From assembly GCA_027924645.1 (NCBI GenBank), contig BSBN01000297.1, forward strand, positions 5,704,001 to 5,768,000: a stretch of 64,000 bases of DNA, in the 5' to 3' direction. The position numbers and the translations under genes were made by a program. The stretch comes from Cunninghamia lanceolata. Taxonomy: Eukaryota > Streptophyta > Pinopsida > Cupressales > Cupressaceae. Below the pieces are notes generated by a model. The model saw only the letters and a program-made list of their open reading frames with translations, did not search any database and was not told where the DNA came from. Of this stretch, positions 1-11,090 are shown in pieces (positions within the stretch are counted from its first letter, which is position 1; every line of letters starts with the position of its first letter).

Positions 1-293
1 CATAGCCCCATGGTTATACTCAGTTTCTAAATCCTTAGTATAACCTTGGCTCTTGATGTGATTGTTTTCATGCATTATAATGATCTTAGCATATTATGTG
101 TTTGTGGGAACATTTGATGATTGTGAAGCACATGTCACCTTTGGGGGTATGGGCTTTGTGAAAGCTCTTGTTCCCCTATATGTTTTTTCTCTACCTTAAC
201 GTGCTTGATATCGGTACATGATATCAACCTTAAGGTGGGGGCATACAAAAGGTAACATGTCTGATGATTTTGGTACTAATGACATGTGTTTAT

Positions 294-500
294 AATCCCT
301 CTACGGAGGTGGGATGTTGCATCTCCAGTGTGAGTGCACATCTTTATCTATCTTGCAATCATAAATCCCTCTGTGGAGGTGGGATATCATATCTCTTGAG
401 CTAGTGTGTATCCTTTTATTCAAAATCCATCTACGCGAGGCATGATGGTGTATCTCTTGAGCTAGTGCACATCCTTTCATTTCAAAAATCTTTTGAGTAG
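294..500 (+). repeat. Degenerate tandem repeat, about 60-70 bp units
   Basis: Units begin near 294, 364, 424 and 486 with variants of AATCCCTCTACGGAGGTGGG and continue with a 'CTTGAGCTAGTG...CACATCCTTT' half. The same array, with different unit spacing, is at 32057-32300 in element 1, so it is a family feature and not a local expansion. Confidence 0.65.
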
Positions 501-1170
501 ACGGGGTTGGATCTAAGACTGTCTTCCCTTAAGCATGTCTTTAGCAGTTGTTGTGGCCTAAGCCCAACCATCAAGTGTGCCTGTAGAATGCTTGAGATGG
601 TGGAGGCTTAGCAGTAAGTTCCTTCCATCACCTTGTTTGTCATGTTTTAGATGTATAGTATGTCTTTGGCATGCTATATGGTGCTCGTGTTTTCTGTGTC
701 TTCCATGTGTTTTCCCCCTTGTGCGGTTAACCCCCACTTGGGCTTTGTATGGCATGTCCTCCCCTATTATGTATGTGTAGTGGCGTGCTCCACTTACAGT
801 TAAGGTTTTGTATGGTTTGTTTTCCCTTTGGGGTTGTGTGTTGCATTTTTACTTTCCATGCATCTACATTCATTCACATGAATATGAAAATGAAAAAGAA
901 AATATCAAGTGTATTCTCCATGATTGCTCTTATGTATTCTCCGTGCTTTGCATGTTTTCAATACTATCTTCTTTGTGTTTTGAGTACCTGTTACTGTCTT
1001 CACTATGTTTGGCATGTCTGCGATGTGTTTTCTTTAATGTCTACCTAAGGCTGGGGGCTAGAAATAGTCTCTCAATATTTGTGTATGCATTAGCTTCAAG
1101 TGCTTGTCATGTTTGTTGTGTTTCGACCATACTTTAATGCATGTATGGGCCTTGTGTTCATGCATACACT

Positions 1171-1185
1171 AAAGTGGGGGCTAAA
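1171..1185 (+). other. Polypurine tract of element 0
   Basis: AAAGTGGGGGCTAAA lies directly before the LTR start TGTTATG. The same 15 bases precede the 3' LTR of element 1 at 33018-33032. This sets the orientation of the family as plus strand. Confidence 0.75.
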
Positions 1186-2390
1186 TGTTATGTTGTAAAA
1201 TGTCCCCCTACACTTGTACCTCCTAAATTTAGCTCCCGGGTCCCTTGTTTTGCATCTTGCATGTTCATTTTAACTCCTAAAACAAAATGTCTCGAAACCC
1301 ATGTCAAATGGGGCTCGAGGGACATGGTGAGATTTAGACCTGCCCTAAAATAGGACTTGAGGACTTGGACACTTGTGTCCTAGTCCTGCCCTATTTTAGG
1401 TATGTCCCAAATTTGAATGTTAGTTATGTGACCATTGGATAGGTCCCATGTCGACATCTTAAGTTTGAATTACAAAAGTTGTAGTGGGAATGCATATATA
1501 AGCATGAGTAGGGTTTCATTTGTAAACTAGAAGATGATTATGAATTTTTAGCAAACTTATGATTTTAGAGCATTCAAGATATTCATTTTTGTAGAGCAAA
1601 GCATTATTGTTGTGTTTGTTTTTGTAGATTTAGCTTCATCGTCTCATGTGTTGAAGTATTTTCATCTACATGCGAGCTACACCTCCGAGGTGATATCTAT
1701 TTGTGTTTGAATCATTTATCAATTTATTTTTGCCTCTATCCTACAGGGATACACAATCTTTATTTGAAAATGGTGTTTGGAAGACTTGAATGTCCTTCTA
1801 GGGCTCGACTGAGGCAAGCTCCTAAACACCACAACCCCCAACCCCATTCTTTGTGAATTGCAAGTTATAGGTGTAGAAGTTGAAGGAGTGGAGTTATAAG
1901 GAAGTGTAGCAGAGTGTCAGGATTGCAGATCTAAGTGAAAAAGCATGACTTGGACTTGGGTACCCACACCAATGTCCTCCAGATCTTGAAACACAAAAAT
2001 CTTTGGAACAACAAGGACAAGTTATAGATAAGTTTCAAAGATCCTAACATAAAATAATACCTTGGACTTGGGCGCCCTCTCCCTAGTCCCTGACTTTTCC
2101 ACATCTAGAATTCTAAAGTCTAGTATGTATCTACTCTGAATATTACATCTTTGTCTGCTAGCATTTGTTGAGATTCATCTGTTTATTTATGATTTTGTGA
2201 AATTAGGGTTTTAAGCATAATCAGGATTTTATTAATTAAATAATCAGCAAATTCCAAGTTTCCTCTTCATTCCAAGTGACATTAAATCTATAGCAAAGCC
2301 CTCTTGCAAGAGTTGTGGTTTGACTTAGTTTATGCCCTTGAATGTAAGGTGTGAAACAAGGATCTAACCCAAACCCTCATTGAAATTAAA
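1186..2390 (+). repeat. 3' LTR of element 0, diverged
   Basis: Begins TGTTATGTTGTAAAATGTCC and aligns along its length with the LTRs at 3276 and 33033: the CTCCTAAATTTAGCTC block, the 'TAGGGTTTCATTTGTAAACTAGAAG' region, and the 'GATTTAGCTTCATC' exon-like block. Similarity fades near 2390 after GGATCTAACCC. The last part of the LTR is missing or too diverged to place, so the right edge is approximate. Confidence 0.65.
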
Positions 2391-2699
2391 AACCTTCTTT
2401 TTACACTTAACATAAAGGAAATAAAGTAATAAATATGGAAACATTAATTGTTTAAGCTAATTATTCTTAATAAAAGAAAAATCTACAACTCTTCTAAATT
2501 TAGAAGATTCCTACACAAGTCTAGTTTTTAGCCTTTTTCCATTAAATACATTGCATGATTTTTGCATTCTAAAATTATTCCAATTTAGACCCATTTATTA
2601 TACTTTCTTCTTTTTTTTCTTTTTCCTCAATGGAGTATTCTAATTTTTCTATTTTGTTGTGTAGGCTAAGAAGAAACCTACTGAATAAAGCTAGGAGTT

Positions 2700-2709
2700 A
2701 TGTGTGTGT

Positions 2710-2747
<38 letters not shown>
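2700..2747 (+). repeat. (TG)n microsatellite
   Basis: An almost pure TG dinucleotide run of about 48 bp with one interrupting TA step near 2714. Confidence 0.95.
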
Positions 2748-2752
<5 letters not shown>

Positions 2753-2839
2753 GTAGTGACAGAGGGGTGGTAGTATTGACCAAGGCAACATTTGAAGGTT
2801 TTGATAGATTTTAAACTTGTAACAAAATTTAAATAAAAA

Positions 2840-2990
2840 TGGGGTCGCACCCCCTATTGGGAGGGTCTGTGGCCATTGGCCAGCAGCCTCCCAAAGGGGG
2901 GACTATCGTGGGAGCCACCACAGCTCCCATAGGTCATGGTCCCTGGGAGGTCATGGGGCTTCCCATGGCCCAGCCACAGTCATGCCCTAC
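2840..2990. other. GC-rich block with nested inverted repeats
   Basis: An island of high GC in AT-rich flanks. Arms TTGGGAGG and CCTCCCAA enclose a second pair TGGCCA/TGGCCA; GGGAGC..GCTCCC and CCATGG-type pairs follow. It could be a fragment of a GC-rich repeat. I see no coding potential. Confidence 0.5.
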
Positions 2991-3068
2991 TACATAAAAA
3001 CTAAGCTTTGTTTACTTTTAATTTTTTTCTATTTGCTTTCATTAAAATTAACTTTGTTCAATACTTTT

Positions 3069-3143
3069 AATGTTAAATACTTACAATAGTTTAAATATTA
3101 TTAATATATATATATATTTAAACTACTGTAAGTATTTAACATT
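3069..3143. repeat. 30-bp inverted repeat (hairpin) around an AT core
   Basis: Left arm 3069-3098 starts AATGTTAAATACTTACA. Right arm 3114-3143 is its reverse complement with one mismatch. The loop is 15 bp of TA-rich sequence and TA repeats follow. It is a MITE-like or AT-expansion hairpin; no transposase or clear target duplication is seen. Confidence 0.8.
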
Positions 3144-3275
3144 ATATATATATATATATACTTTTATCACAGCATCAGTACAAGTAACAATATATATATA
3201 TACATGTATATACTACACACACACATATATATATATGATTAATTAATCCAATATAAACATAATTTTGGTATATAT

Positions 3276-5595
3276 TGTTATGTCGTAAAATTTCCCCCTA
3301 GGACTTTTACCTCCTAAGTTTAGCTCCTGGGTCCCTTGTTTTGTATCTTTCATGTTCATTTTAACTCCCAGAAGAAAATGGCTTGAAACCCTTATCAAAT
3401 GGGGGTTGAGGGACATTGTGGCATTTGACCCTTCCCTAAAATAGGACCTGAGTACTTGGGCGCTCGCGCCCTAGTCCTGCCCCATATTAGGCAAGTCCCA
3501 AATTTGAATGTCAGTTATGTGATCGTTAGAAGGTTCTGTTGCCAACATCCTAAGTTTGAATTATGAAATTTAAAGTGGGAATGCATATATAAGCATGTTT
3601 AGTGTTTCATTTGTAAACTAGAAGATGATTATGAGCTTTTGGAACTTATGATTTTAGAGCATTCAAGATATTCATTGTTGTAAAGCAAAATATTGTTGTG
3701 TTTGTGATTGCAGATTTAGCTTCATCTTCTCATGTGTTGAAGGATTTTCATCTACATGTGATCTACACCAGCTGAGGTGATATCTATTTGTATTTAAATT
3801 ATTTATCAATTTGTTTTTGCCTCTATCCCATAGGGATATGCACTCTTTATCTGACAAGAGTGAATGTCCTTCTGGGGCTTGATTGAGGCAAGCTCCTAAA
3901 CACCACAACCCCCAACCACACTCCTTGTGATTGTAGGCTACAGGTATCAGATTTCACAAAGTGGAGTTCCAAAGGAAGGTTGTAGAAGATAAGGATTCTA
4001 GATCCAGTGGAAAGAAGTAGCTGGTGCACTTTCAGGACTAGGGCGCTAGTGGTAAAGTCCTCTGAGGTTGCAGACATAGAAATCTCTATGACAGTGATAA
4101 TTAGCATCAGAGGAAGTCCCAACGTCCTAAGGAATATCCTGCCTTGGACTATAGTGTGAGCTTTAGTGTCCTCTGCATCTTTTGTAATAGAAACAGATAG
4201 AACAGTGATCATTAGTGTTGTAAGGAGTCTAGAACCCCTTGAAGAAAACACTGCATTGGACTAGGGCATGAGCCACAAAGTCCCCAAATATTCTGCATCA
4301 TGAACTTTGAAAAATGGTTGGTAACTAATCCCTATCTACTACCTTGGTCTGTGAGCATTTATGGTAATTTATCAATTTGCTTACGATTTTGCATAATTAG
4401 GGTTTTGATCATACTTGAGCATTTAATTAATACATTAATTGATAATTTCTAAATTCCCACATCATTACAAATGACACCCCAACCTGTAGGAGAATCCTCT
4501 TGCAAAAGGTGTGATTCAACTCGGTTGAAATGTCCTTGAATGTTTGTAGTGAAAGGATGATCTAAATTTTAATGGATAATTCAAATAACAATACGTAGTG
4601 CTGAGCCTGTGGTATTATGAAAATAGACAAATGCTCAACGTGCAGAACTTGTAAAAAGTTGCAGGCAACCAAAGAGGATTTCTTATTGCATCAAAAGTTG
4701 ATTATATACAATGAGAGAGAATGTGAAAGGTCACCTTATCCATAGAATTTGAAATGGATAGTTGGAAGGTGACAAAAACTACTAAAATTCAAATTTTTAA
4801 ATTTTTTTTTAAATTTCAAAAAACTACTAAATTCGGGACCCCACTAGGCAGGGTCATAACTTCTAGCCACCTAGTCGAAATCCAAAATTTTTGGACTCAT
4901 TGGAAAGATCTCCTGAAGAGATAGATTGAGTTGCATTGAGCCTTGCCTACGGCTATCACTCCAAGAAAAAAATGAAAGTCTTGACCCCAAATTCCACTCC
5001 GAAGGCCTTTGAAAATGTCAATTACTAGGATGTAGACAAAACTAAAAAAATAGTGAAAAACTAAAATATAGTTGCCTGAACAAATGCCACCCTAATGCTT
5101 CTGAATCTCTATTGGATCAAAGAAGGATCTAGCCAATCAATCCCATCATCCCTCTTTTCCTATTAAACATATATATATGAATCAATAAATAATAGAATTA
5201 AAGAACATATTTGTATTTTAGAATAAAATTGAATATATCATAGCAAAATAATCATCTTAACAACACCATCAAAAAATTACTTTCTCACACATCCCTGTCT
5301 ACTGCCTTGGTCAGTAACTAATCCCTATCTACTACCTTGGTCTGCGAGCATTTGTCGTAATTTACCAGTTTTCTTACAATTTTGCCTAATTAGGGTTTTG
5401 AGCATATTTGAGCATTCAATTAATACATTAATTGATAATTTTTTAATTTCCACATCATTACAAGTGACACCCCAACCTGTAGGATAATCTTCTTGCAAAA
5501 GGTGTGATTCAACTCGGTTGAAATGTCCTTGAATGTTTGTGGTGAAAGGAGGATCTAGCCAATCAATCCCATCATCCCTCTTTTCCTATTAAACA
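3276..5595 (+). repeat. 5' LTR of element 1
   Basis: Starts TGTTATGTCG and ends CCTATTAAACA, so it has TG...CA ends. It is about 2.3 kb and matches 33033-34478. It holds an extra segment (about 4565-5121) and an internal direct repeat of about 250 bp: the block starting GTAACTAATCCCTATCTACT occurs at 4321 and again at 5306. A possible primer-binding site starts at TGGAGAACC (5599). Confidence 0.7.
4565..5121. mobile_element. About 557-bp insertion present only in the 5' LTR of element 1
   Basis: The 3' LTR copy reads straight through at about 34320, while the 5' copy is interrupted here. The insertion is bounded by imperfect copies of the site, GGATGATCTA (4555-4564) and GAAGGATCTA (5122-5131), 8 of 10 bases alike. 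It holds an A/T-rich inverted stretch around 4780-4830 but no ORF and no clear terminal inverted repeats. It is probably a small non-autonomous insertion; its class is unknown. Confidence 0.45.
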
Positions 5596-8009
5596 TTTTG
5601 GAGAACCTATGTTTATTTGAATTTTGCACCTTGTTGAGTGTTGTACTTTATATTTACATTTATTCATTTAATTTTCATCTTATTGCATTTGAAAATTTAC
5701 AAAAAAAAAAAGAAAAATTTTGAAAAATTTAAAAAAATTGGCATTTTAGGCTTGCATTTTCACATAATTTAATTAAATTTTATTTAATTTCTAATATTTT
5801 CCTTAGATCTGATATAAATTACAGTAGGACATCATTAATTAATCATTTGCATTGCATTTTCATGCTTAATTTGTTAGATTTTGCTTGAAATTGTGCATTT
5901 TTCATATAACTTAGTTTTTCCAAAAAATAAGGTTTGTAGCTAAAATCTTGTTTCAGATTTTACTACTCTTTTAAACACTCTTTTAGGACTAATTTCTAAT
6001 TGTAGTGTTTTATCATAGTGTCTTTTTGCAAAAATTGATGCCTTAATTTCACAACTAGGGTTTCAAATTGTAATGCTTGCCTATGAACCTTAAAGAACAA
6101 CACAATTATGCTATACAAACAGGATTTTTTTTTTTAAATGAAAGAAATATCAAGTAACATAAATCACATCTACACATATCATTAAGCTAACATTATGTCC
6201 TCTAAGGTTCCATAGTTGCATTACTAACTGAACTATCAACAAGATCTAAACATACATAATGAATTAACTAACAACCATAGTTTATTCTGGATTTGTTGCA
6301 TCAATGATTATACTCACACATTTCCATGTTGTAGCATCAAATAAACAATCCTTAAGTTCAAGAAGATAACACTACGAGTACATAAATAATTCTCTCTTAC
6401 ATGAGGTTACAACAATACTCTGTTTACACTATCACCTTTTTGATCAAGTTACAATACAAGTTTCAACTGATACAAAGGACTAGAACATGAACATAAACAT
6501 TGTCTCCTCAAGCAAGAACATGATCTAGAATCTGCAACAAGAGTTACATCCTTTTACATTCAAACATCAACAAGGGAAAAAACAATGGAGATTAAGCACA
6601 TTCACCTACCCATGTGGAACCCTAAGGTCAAACCCCTTATGCTAGGACATAACACTAGGTCCCACATTCAACAGACAGTCAGGAAAGTAACAAGACAACA
6701 TAACAAGGGATATGCATGGCTTCAACTCAACTTTGCTATCCTCACCAACCCAACCTACAACACATAATTTACTTCCAGAGGCACTCACACAATAGAAGGA
6801 GGCAATACAACTAGGGAGTGCTAGACTGCACTAGGGAGAAGTGTTATCACATAGCTAGATATGGGCTATCCTGGTAAATCTTCCTAGACCTCTAGAAACC
6901 AATATAATAAACACAGTTCCTAACATACTTCACACATATGACATCCGCATTTAGGAATTACATAAACCTTAATCTAACAATCAAGGCACATTATTAATTA
7001 TAACAATTAATCATAGTACTATTAACTATATAGATATCCCCAATAATATGACATTATTCCAATCACTCATTTTCACTAAACCCCATAATTCAATTAAAAG
7101 ATTATTTACCCCAAATAATTATATTTGAAATTGACAATGGCAACACTCTTCAAATTAATTAATTCACATAACAATTTTACTAACAACTATTGAATAATTA
7201 TAAAGATATGAATTTCTTATTTGCTAATTAGTTACAAGAGGAAACCTAATCATTTACTAATTACTCTGAATCATTTAATTTGAATGACCTATCTACTTAC
7301 AAAACAAATCAATCCACCTAATTTATTTACACCTTTCTTTTTGCAGAGCTAGATTTAAACATTAGTCCCGCAAACTCAATAGATAAACATATTTGATATT
7401 GATGTACAAGATAATAAGACGACAAGTGTAGCTTCTCACTCTTGTTATTAACAACCCTTCAAGGAATCACTACCTAAAACTAAATTATGACTAAAAGACT
7501 TTCCAAAACAAGAATGTTGCAATATATAAATATAAATAATAGAGTGAACAAGGCATTTTAAATGCCAAACTAAGTTATGGTTTAGATATTTAAAGAATAT
7601 GACCAAAATTTTCTAATACATTACAATAATCCATGAGACTCAAATAATCACATGATTATGTCTATAATATGACATCAGTAGAAAAACATTCCAAAACCCT
7701 TAAGAAAATAATCAAAATCTCATTATATGCCATGCTAAAATGATGATATAAGATTTTGACCAATAATATATATATAGTAAAACAATCATTGACGACTAAT
7801 GCCAATATGGAAGCATGGAGTCATTGACAAAGCCCATGAACTATTTCACACAATGTCTCTTTCAAAGGTGTCCTCTCATGAAATGGACAGTAAATAAAGA
7901 CCTAAACTTTTGAGTAAGTAATTGGCAAGTGTTAGACCAATTATGTCATGGCTATTCTTAAATATCATCCACTTCAACAGTCAAAGGTTAATTTAAAGCC
8001 ATAAAGAAA
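5596..8009 (+). other. Element 1 leader and AT-rich non-coding sequence
   Basis: No supported gene. The part to about 6100 is T-rich leader-like sequence after the LTR. From about 6130, after a run of T, base use changes to ACA/ATA-rich, so an unrecognised insertion may lie at 6130-8004. No LTR ends or target duplication could be placed for it. AGAAA at 8005-8009 is the left target-site copy for element 2. Confidence 0.5.
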
Positions 8010-11000
8010 TGACAGGAATATCCAATTCTTTAGCGCTAGTTCGTAGACCAATTAATAACTGATGTGCTCTCAAGATTTACACTATTTTAAGCCAAGATTA
8101 TGGAATAGAATTGATGAAATAAGTAAGTTGCTAAATTAATTGTTTTAAAAGAATTGATGAGGATATATACATCAAAAGAAGTTTCCAATTTAAAACTTAC
8201 AAAGAAATCGATGAGGATGAAAACCTTTGTGAGTGGTAACATTAAAGGTAGCAGTATGAAATAAAAATAAGCTTGCACTAGAAATGAAAAAGAAAGAGTT
8301 GAAATGCCTTGGTCGACATGTATGTGAAATGAAGATAGATAGACAAGGAGAAAGTACTCAACAAATACATGCATTCAAAGATGGAATAATAACCCATAAC
8401 AATTGAAGGATATGCACAAAATGAAACCAATAAACTTAGACACTTACAAGCAAATGTGACTAGCAGGTTCGAGGAATACACTGATAGAAACAACTGATGA
8501 GTTAAGAGATTTCGAGCGTGAATGTTCTATGGTGTGAGACAATGATGAGCACTATAGTACTCTCATGTCTAAAAGATCCGCAAAAGACGTATGGAGTAAC
8601 ACATGACATCCAATTTGGGATGCAGCATACCCAAATGGACAAGGCCAGGTGCAAGTCCTCCCTAAACTTGACCAATTAGATAGACCATAGCTATGACATC
8701 TATGCTCCAGAAGGTCCCTAATTCTCCTATTTAATAAAAAAAGGCCAATTTCAATTAAGATATACCAGCACAAAGTACCCCTTGTATAAACTCTAGGGTC
8801 AAAATCTGGACAGACACATTACTATGTAGTATGTACTATTGGTTGACATGCTACATACACAATCTGGAGTGCAGATAGTTCTCAGTTTTGGCATCTAACC
8901 CAAAGGTATACCCTTGCCATGTCTCAAAAAGGAACAATTTACATTTTTTTTCTTTTCTTTTTTTTTTAATAGGAAAACCAACACAAAGCTAAGAACTTCT
9001 TCCATCAAACCTACAATCCCATCTTCACCTCCCTTAGTCAACTTCCACAAATTTGAACTTAGAAAGCTTGACAAAAGCTTAGAGGTTTCACTAAAACTGG
9101 CCAAAAAATTCAGGGCTTAGGAGACACACTAATTTTATCCTCGGACTCAAGACTAAGATTCATCTTGATCCGTTGGAAGACTTTGTATGACAGAGGAGAT
9201 ACACAAGAAGCCCGTTTTGAAGCGCCCTGAGATATCAGTTCGAAACCCATTAGGGCATCATTTTCTTCGTCATCTTTGGCCGAGGGAGGCAATGCTATGA
9301 AGTGGGCAACACCCCAGAATTGGTGTTTGATGGTATTTGTGATCTCTGAAAGATCTTCCTTCACTCCGTTGCCATTAGATGAAGGGCTTTCTTCTTTTAC
9401 CTCATGTAGGTCATCCCCATCATTGTGAATGTTGTGTGTCTACTTGTTTTTCTCTTGAAAACACCCTACACTCTGTTATTAACAAATCTCTAAACCTGTG
9501 GTGGTTGTGTAGATGTACGATTCCCTGATGTTGGCAGATCACATAAGAAAATAGAATATACTTAACTGCTAAAAGGACTTAAGAAACCTTCAAACAAATG
9601 CAGTTTGGGATATAAAACCCTGTCAGATATGTATACAAAATCCAAATGCATAGACTAGTTATGCGATCTACCTGACAGAAGGCCTCAAAGAGATGTCATC
9701 TCATGAAAAGTAGGGATCATAGAACATGCACAAAATGGTTGCAAATCATCTCAATGAAATGTCATCTCATGGGATGCATTATTGCAAGATGTGTTTTGGT
9801 AGACATGCATGCAAAGTTGATGCAAGCTAATGGAAATGACACAGAGATATATCATCTCATGGAATGTGACTATCAAAGCCTAAGCTGACATGCATACAGA
9901 ATGTGGAAATGCAAACATGACACTTGAATACAAGCTCAAATAGTGAATCAAAAATTTGATTTTTAGATATCAAAATAACAAACAAACATTTAGTAGTGAG
10001 AAGATAAAAAAAATCTTACATTCACTTCAAAACAAAATTGAGATAAAATTCAAAAACAAGGAAACTGAATCCTAGTATTTAGCTGCGCTAAAAATTTGAT
10101 GCCAGGTTCAAATGTTGGACTCCAATTGCTTGGCTAGCTATGGGGTTGATGTGACTCCCAGATCCACTCTTGCAGCTTCAGCCTCCCTCCCAATCCTTTT
10201 TTTAGAAGATTTCCCCCCCCCCCCCTTACTATCTTACATTATGCTAAATATATCATTTTCCATCCCACAATAACTCCTATCTGATTTTAGTTATTTTAGT
10301 ATTTGCTAAATATAGGTTTTATGACAACACATAAATGAAATACATTTATTTTCATATTAATTTTATTAATTATTCTCCAATTAAGTTGTTTATATTTCAT
10401 AATTCCACCTTATGACATTAATTTATCTCTTGAATATTACTATATATTTAACTTTAGCTTTGCATTTAAATTTATTTTAATGTAGGAATAAGCCAGACCA
10501 TAAATCAACACTTCTAATTTAAATAACCCCAAAATACCAAATAGTACCTGACCACAATGCATCATCGAAAGCACGACCATGACAATAGAGACAAACTATC
10601 ATGCCTATTCTGACGACACTAACTAGGTACAAAAATGAATACTCTTCCTCTTAAGGATGATGACTAAGCTAGGGGACCAAGTGTTATCTCCGATCAACTG
10701 ATCCATTGGGTTTAAGGTGCACTCAGACCTGCCAATTCAGGTGGAGATGTAACCTAGTACCTATTCACTCAAGCATACCAATTAGAGCACAAATTCTTAA
10801 TAGCTGAAGCACTTGGAAAGGAACTCTAACATTCGTATCTCATTTTCGTATGTCCCCCATACATTCAATGGTACGATGTCACCCTTTCCACTTATCCTAA
10901 CAACTTACTACTACATCACCTGACTATCTAAATAAATCTTTACATAATAAGAATAACATAACAATATGCATCATACCCACGAAAGTACTAATAGAAGCTT

Positions 11001-11074
11001 ATGTTTTATCTTCATCTTCAGGTTCCTTAGCCAAACTACCTACACAACCAAAGTGAATATGGAGGGGCACTACA
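8010..11074 (-). repeat. Left (3') LTR of element 2
   Basis: Aligns from about 8020 to 11070 with the right copy, including the segments around 8640-8760, 9000-9300, 9700-9900 and 10460-11060. The small frames at 8087-8493, 8552-8773 and 9110-9364 recur in the other copy only because the LTR is duplicated. At 10436-10440 it keeps the unoccupied ATTAC site into which element 3 went in the other copy. Confidence 0.75.
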
Positions 11075-11090
11075 TCCTCCCCACCTAAAA
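11075..11090 (-). other. Polypurine tract of element 2
   Basis: On the minus strand this reads TTTTAGGTGGGGAGGA, directly followed by LTR start TGTAGTGCCC. It is the main evidence for the element's orientation. Confidence 0.6.

Larger units (their letters stand above)
1..1185 (+). other. 3' internal tail of element 0 (same family as element 1)
   Basis: This stretch matches the tail of element 1 from about 31717 (both begin with TAGCCCCATGGTTATACTCA) up to the start of an LTR. It includes the same CCTCTnnGGAGG-type tandem units and ends in the same polypurine tract. I find no credible protein; the short frames here have no recognisable motif. It is the 3' end of a second copy of the element-1 family, cut by the left edge of the window. 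Confidence 0.7.
2391..3275. other. Non-coding spacer between elements 0 and 1
   Basis: No gene is visible. It contains a TG microsatellite (2700-2747), a GC-rich block with inverted repeats (about 2840-2990), a long hairpin (3069-3143) and AT runs to 3240. The five bases TATAT at 3271-3275 would be the left target-site copy of element 1. Confidence 0.6.

Noticed and set aside
1..1353. Cys/Phe-rich frames of 67-109 codons at the window start
   Set aside because: They lie in T-rich tandem repeat sequence of the element tail, overlap in several frames and are not open in the matching region of element 1.
8087..8773. Conserved small frames present in both copies of the element 2 LTR (also 14119-14812)
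   Set aside because: Conservation is explained by LTR duplication. Changes between copies include frame-altering ones, and no motif is visible.
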